Positions 63,035 to 64,000 of a DNA stretch of 64,000 bases are shown one piece after another (position 1 is the first letter of the stretch; each line of letters opens with the position of its first letter). The position numbers were made by a program, and so were the translations under genes. The notes under the pieces were generated by a model. The model had not been told where the DNA came from and did not search any database. It was given only the letters and a program-made list of their open reading frames with translations. Origin of the DNA: Blautia faecis (GTDB lineage Bacteria; Bacillota; Clostridia; Lachnospirales; Lachnospiraceae); the NCBI RefSeq assembly GCF_020554845.1, contig NZ_JAJCIA010000022.1:1-64000 (forward strand), written 5' to 3'.

Positions 63035-64000
63035 TTACCATGCTCTTATTACAACCCGGTCCACACCGTTTTGGATATAATTCTTCAGTATTTCTTCCTC
63101 TTTCAATATCCTCATATCAATCCCAAACAACGAATTATACCGCCCTATCATATGCAAATGTTCCGGATACAAAAGTGCATATTCCGTACAATATCCCGGG
63201 CATTTTTTTGCAAGCTTTTGTCGTCCTCTCTCGCCTGTTTCACATACTGCACCAAGAGGACAATACTGTGATGTATTGGTCTGATAGAACGGAATATGCA
63301 GGCTGTTTTTTCCAGGTGGAATCTGCTGTTCGTAACCGCAGGATTCCCATTCAAAGCGTTGGATTCCATATTCTCTTTCCAGAAAATTACGGTAAAATCC
63401 AGCATTCAGGCTGTTCCTCTCAAACCATTTCTGTTCTCCTTTTTTGAACGGAATCCGAGGGTCTTTTCTGCGTTTATTTAACAAAATTCCAAGGCTGGGA
63501 ATCAGATTCCTTCTGCTTTTTTTTACTAAAGAAGCCATTCCCCAGTCATTTACAACAATCTCTACAGACTGCCTTTTTTCTTCACACCACCGGTTAATTT
63601 CATCAAGCAATTCTGTTATATAATCCAGCATATATTCCCGGATATAAGAAAAAACAAGTGTGATTTCCACCTGTTCTGCCGCTGCTTTTTCTATTATTTC
63701 AAACAACAATTTACGTTCCGGAAACAGAAGATGACAGAACTGATTTCCAATATAAAGGTGATCCGGTACTCTATGTTCCAGAATAATGTTGCCGCAGATA
63801 CCGATACATTTTCCGGCATACTTTTTGGAAAATTCTGTCAGGGAACTATTCAAATATTCCTGATACAATTCCGGGCGATCTATCTCCAGCGCCAGTTCCG
63901 CAACACCTGATTCAGGCGGTACCTGGCACTTATACCCAGGCTTAAAGCCAGTTCCGCACTGAGAACAATTATCAGTTAAATCTATACGTTTCCCATTATA
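63035..64000 (-). CDS. U32-like cysteine-containing protein, 5' end outside the window
   Basis: The frame is open from the stop at 63035 to the window edge (321 codons), so the gene is partial. The first visible residues include DNCSQCGTGFKPGYKCQ, a possible metal site. A barrel-like core follows (LYIGNQFCHLLFPERKLLFE; VEIVVNDWGMASLVKKSRRN; LIPSLGILLNKRRKDPRI), then a cysteine-rich stretch (TSQYCPLGAVCETGERG; KKCPGYCTEY). The last part reads MIGRYNSLFGIDMRI and GVDRVVIRAW. This layout resembles UbiV/U32 relatives and makes it a likely partner of the next gene. I would not name a reaction. Confidence 0.65.
   Translation of the reverse strand, partial: YNGKRIDLTDNCSQCGTGFKPGYKCQVPPESGVAELALEIDRPELYQEYLNSSLTEFSKKYAGKCIGICGNIILEHRVPDHLYIGNQFCHLLFPERKLLFEIIEKAAAEQVEITLVFSYIREYMLDYITELLDEINRWCEEKRQSVEIVVNDWGMASLVKKSRRNLIPSLGILLNKRRKDPRIPFKKGEQKWFERNSLNAGFYRNFLEREYGIQRFEWESCGYEQQIPPGKNSLHIPFYQTNTSQYCPLGAVCETGERGRQKLAKKCPGYCTEYALLYPEHLHMIGRYNSLFGIDMRILKEEEILKNYIQNGVDRVVIRAW

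Overview
This window looks like chromosome from a low-to-moderate GC, strictly anaerobic Clostridia, most likely a gut Lachnospiraceae (Blautia/Ruminococcus-like; the genus cannot be fixed from sequence alone). The grounds are AGGAGG-type ribosome sites, a glgC-glgD pair, a flavodiiron protein fused to flavin reductase and rubredoxin, YesMN-type two-component control of a sugar transporter, and a dense load of carbohydrate genes. No rRNA, tRNA, CRISPR array, transposase or prophage genes were seen.

Layout. 1-7.7 kb: glycogen synthesis genes glgC-glgD (+), flanked by two c-di-GMP-type signalling proteins on the minus strand: a sugar-binding-domain/GGDEF protein and a REC/HD-GYP/GGDEF protein. 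8.1-10.0 kb: a fliB-like gene broken by one in-frame TGA, and a GNAT acetyltransferase. 10.1-25.3 kb (all minus): a carbohydrate island with LacI regulator, binding protein, two permeases, GH32 and a GH13 amylosucrase-like enzyme (a predicted sucrose-type operon without its own ATPase gene), then separately transcribed GH2, GH1 and GH31 glycosidases. 25.4-28.2 kb: a DUF308 membrane protein, ftsH and a coiled-coil protein. 28.3-32.2 kb: small regulators and thiE-HAD, embedded in a nest of short palindromic repeats. 32.2-38.3 kb: sbcC, sbcD and a J-domain/DUF4186 fusion. 39.2-42.0 kb: phosphoglucomutase and a ThrH-like phosphatase. 42.2-49.5 kb: a ribose operon (rbsB, DUF2291 lipoprotein, rbsA, rbsC, rbsD, lacI) with a separate ribokinase gene. 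49.7-59.0 kb: nucleoside hydrolase, a two-permease ABC importer and a YesM/YesN two-component pair. 59.1-64.0 kb: a CRP-family regulator divergent from the flavodiiron protein, then two U32-like proteins, the last one cut by the window end.

How it fits together. The ribose operon, ribokinase, nucleoside hydrolase and second importer form a plausible pentose/nucleoside scavenging region: import, cleavage to base plus ribose, pyranose-furanose conversion by RbsD, phosphorylation by RbsK. The sucrose operon could feed both glycolysis (GH32) and an alpha-glucan pool (GH13_4), next to glycogen genes and a phosphoglucomutase.

The most unusual signal is a pair of short inverted-repeat element families (A and B), found in full, deleted, chimeric and remnant forms in about ten places. 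They show covarying arms, a deletion between direct repeats, and insertions that touch gene ends and operons: one terminal repeat supplies the stop codon of sbcC, and another copy sits inside the ribose operon beside a terminator.
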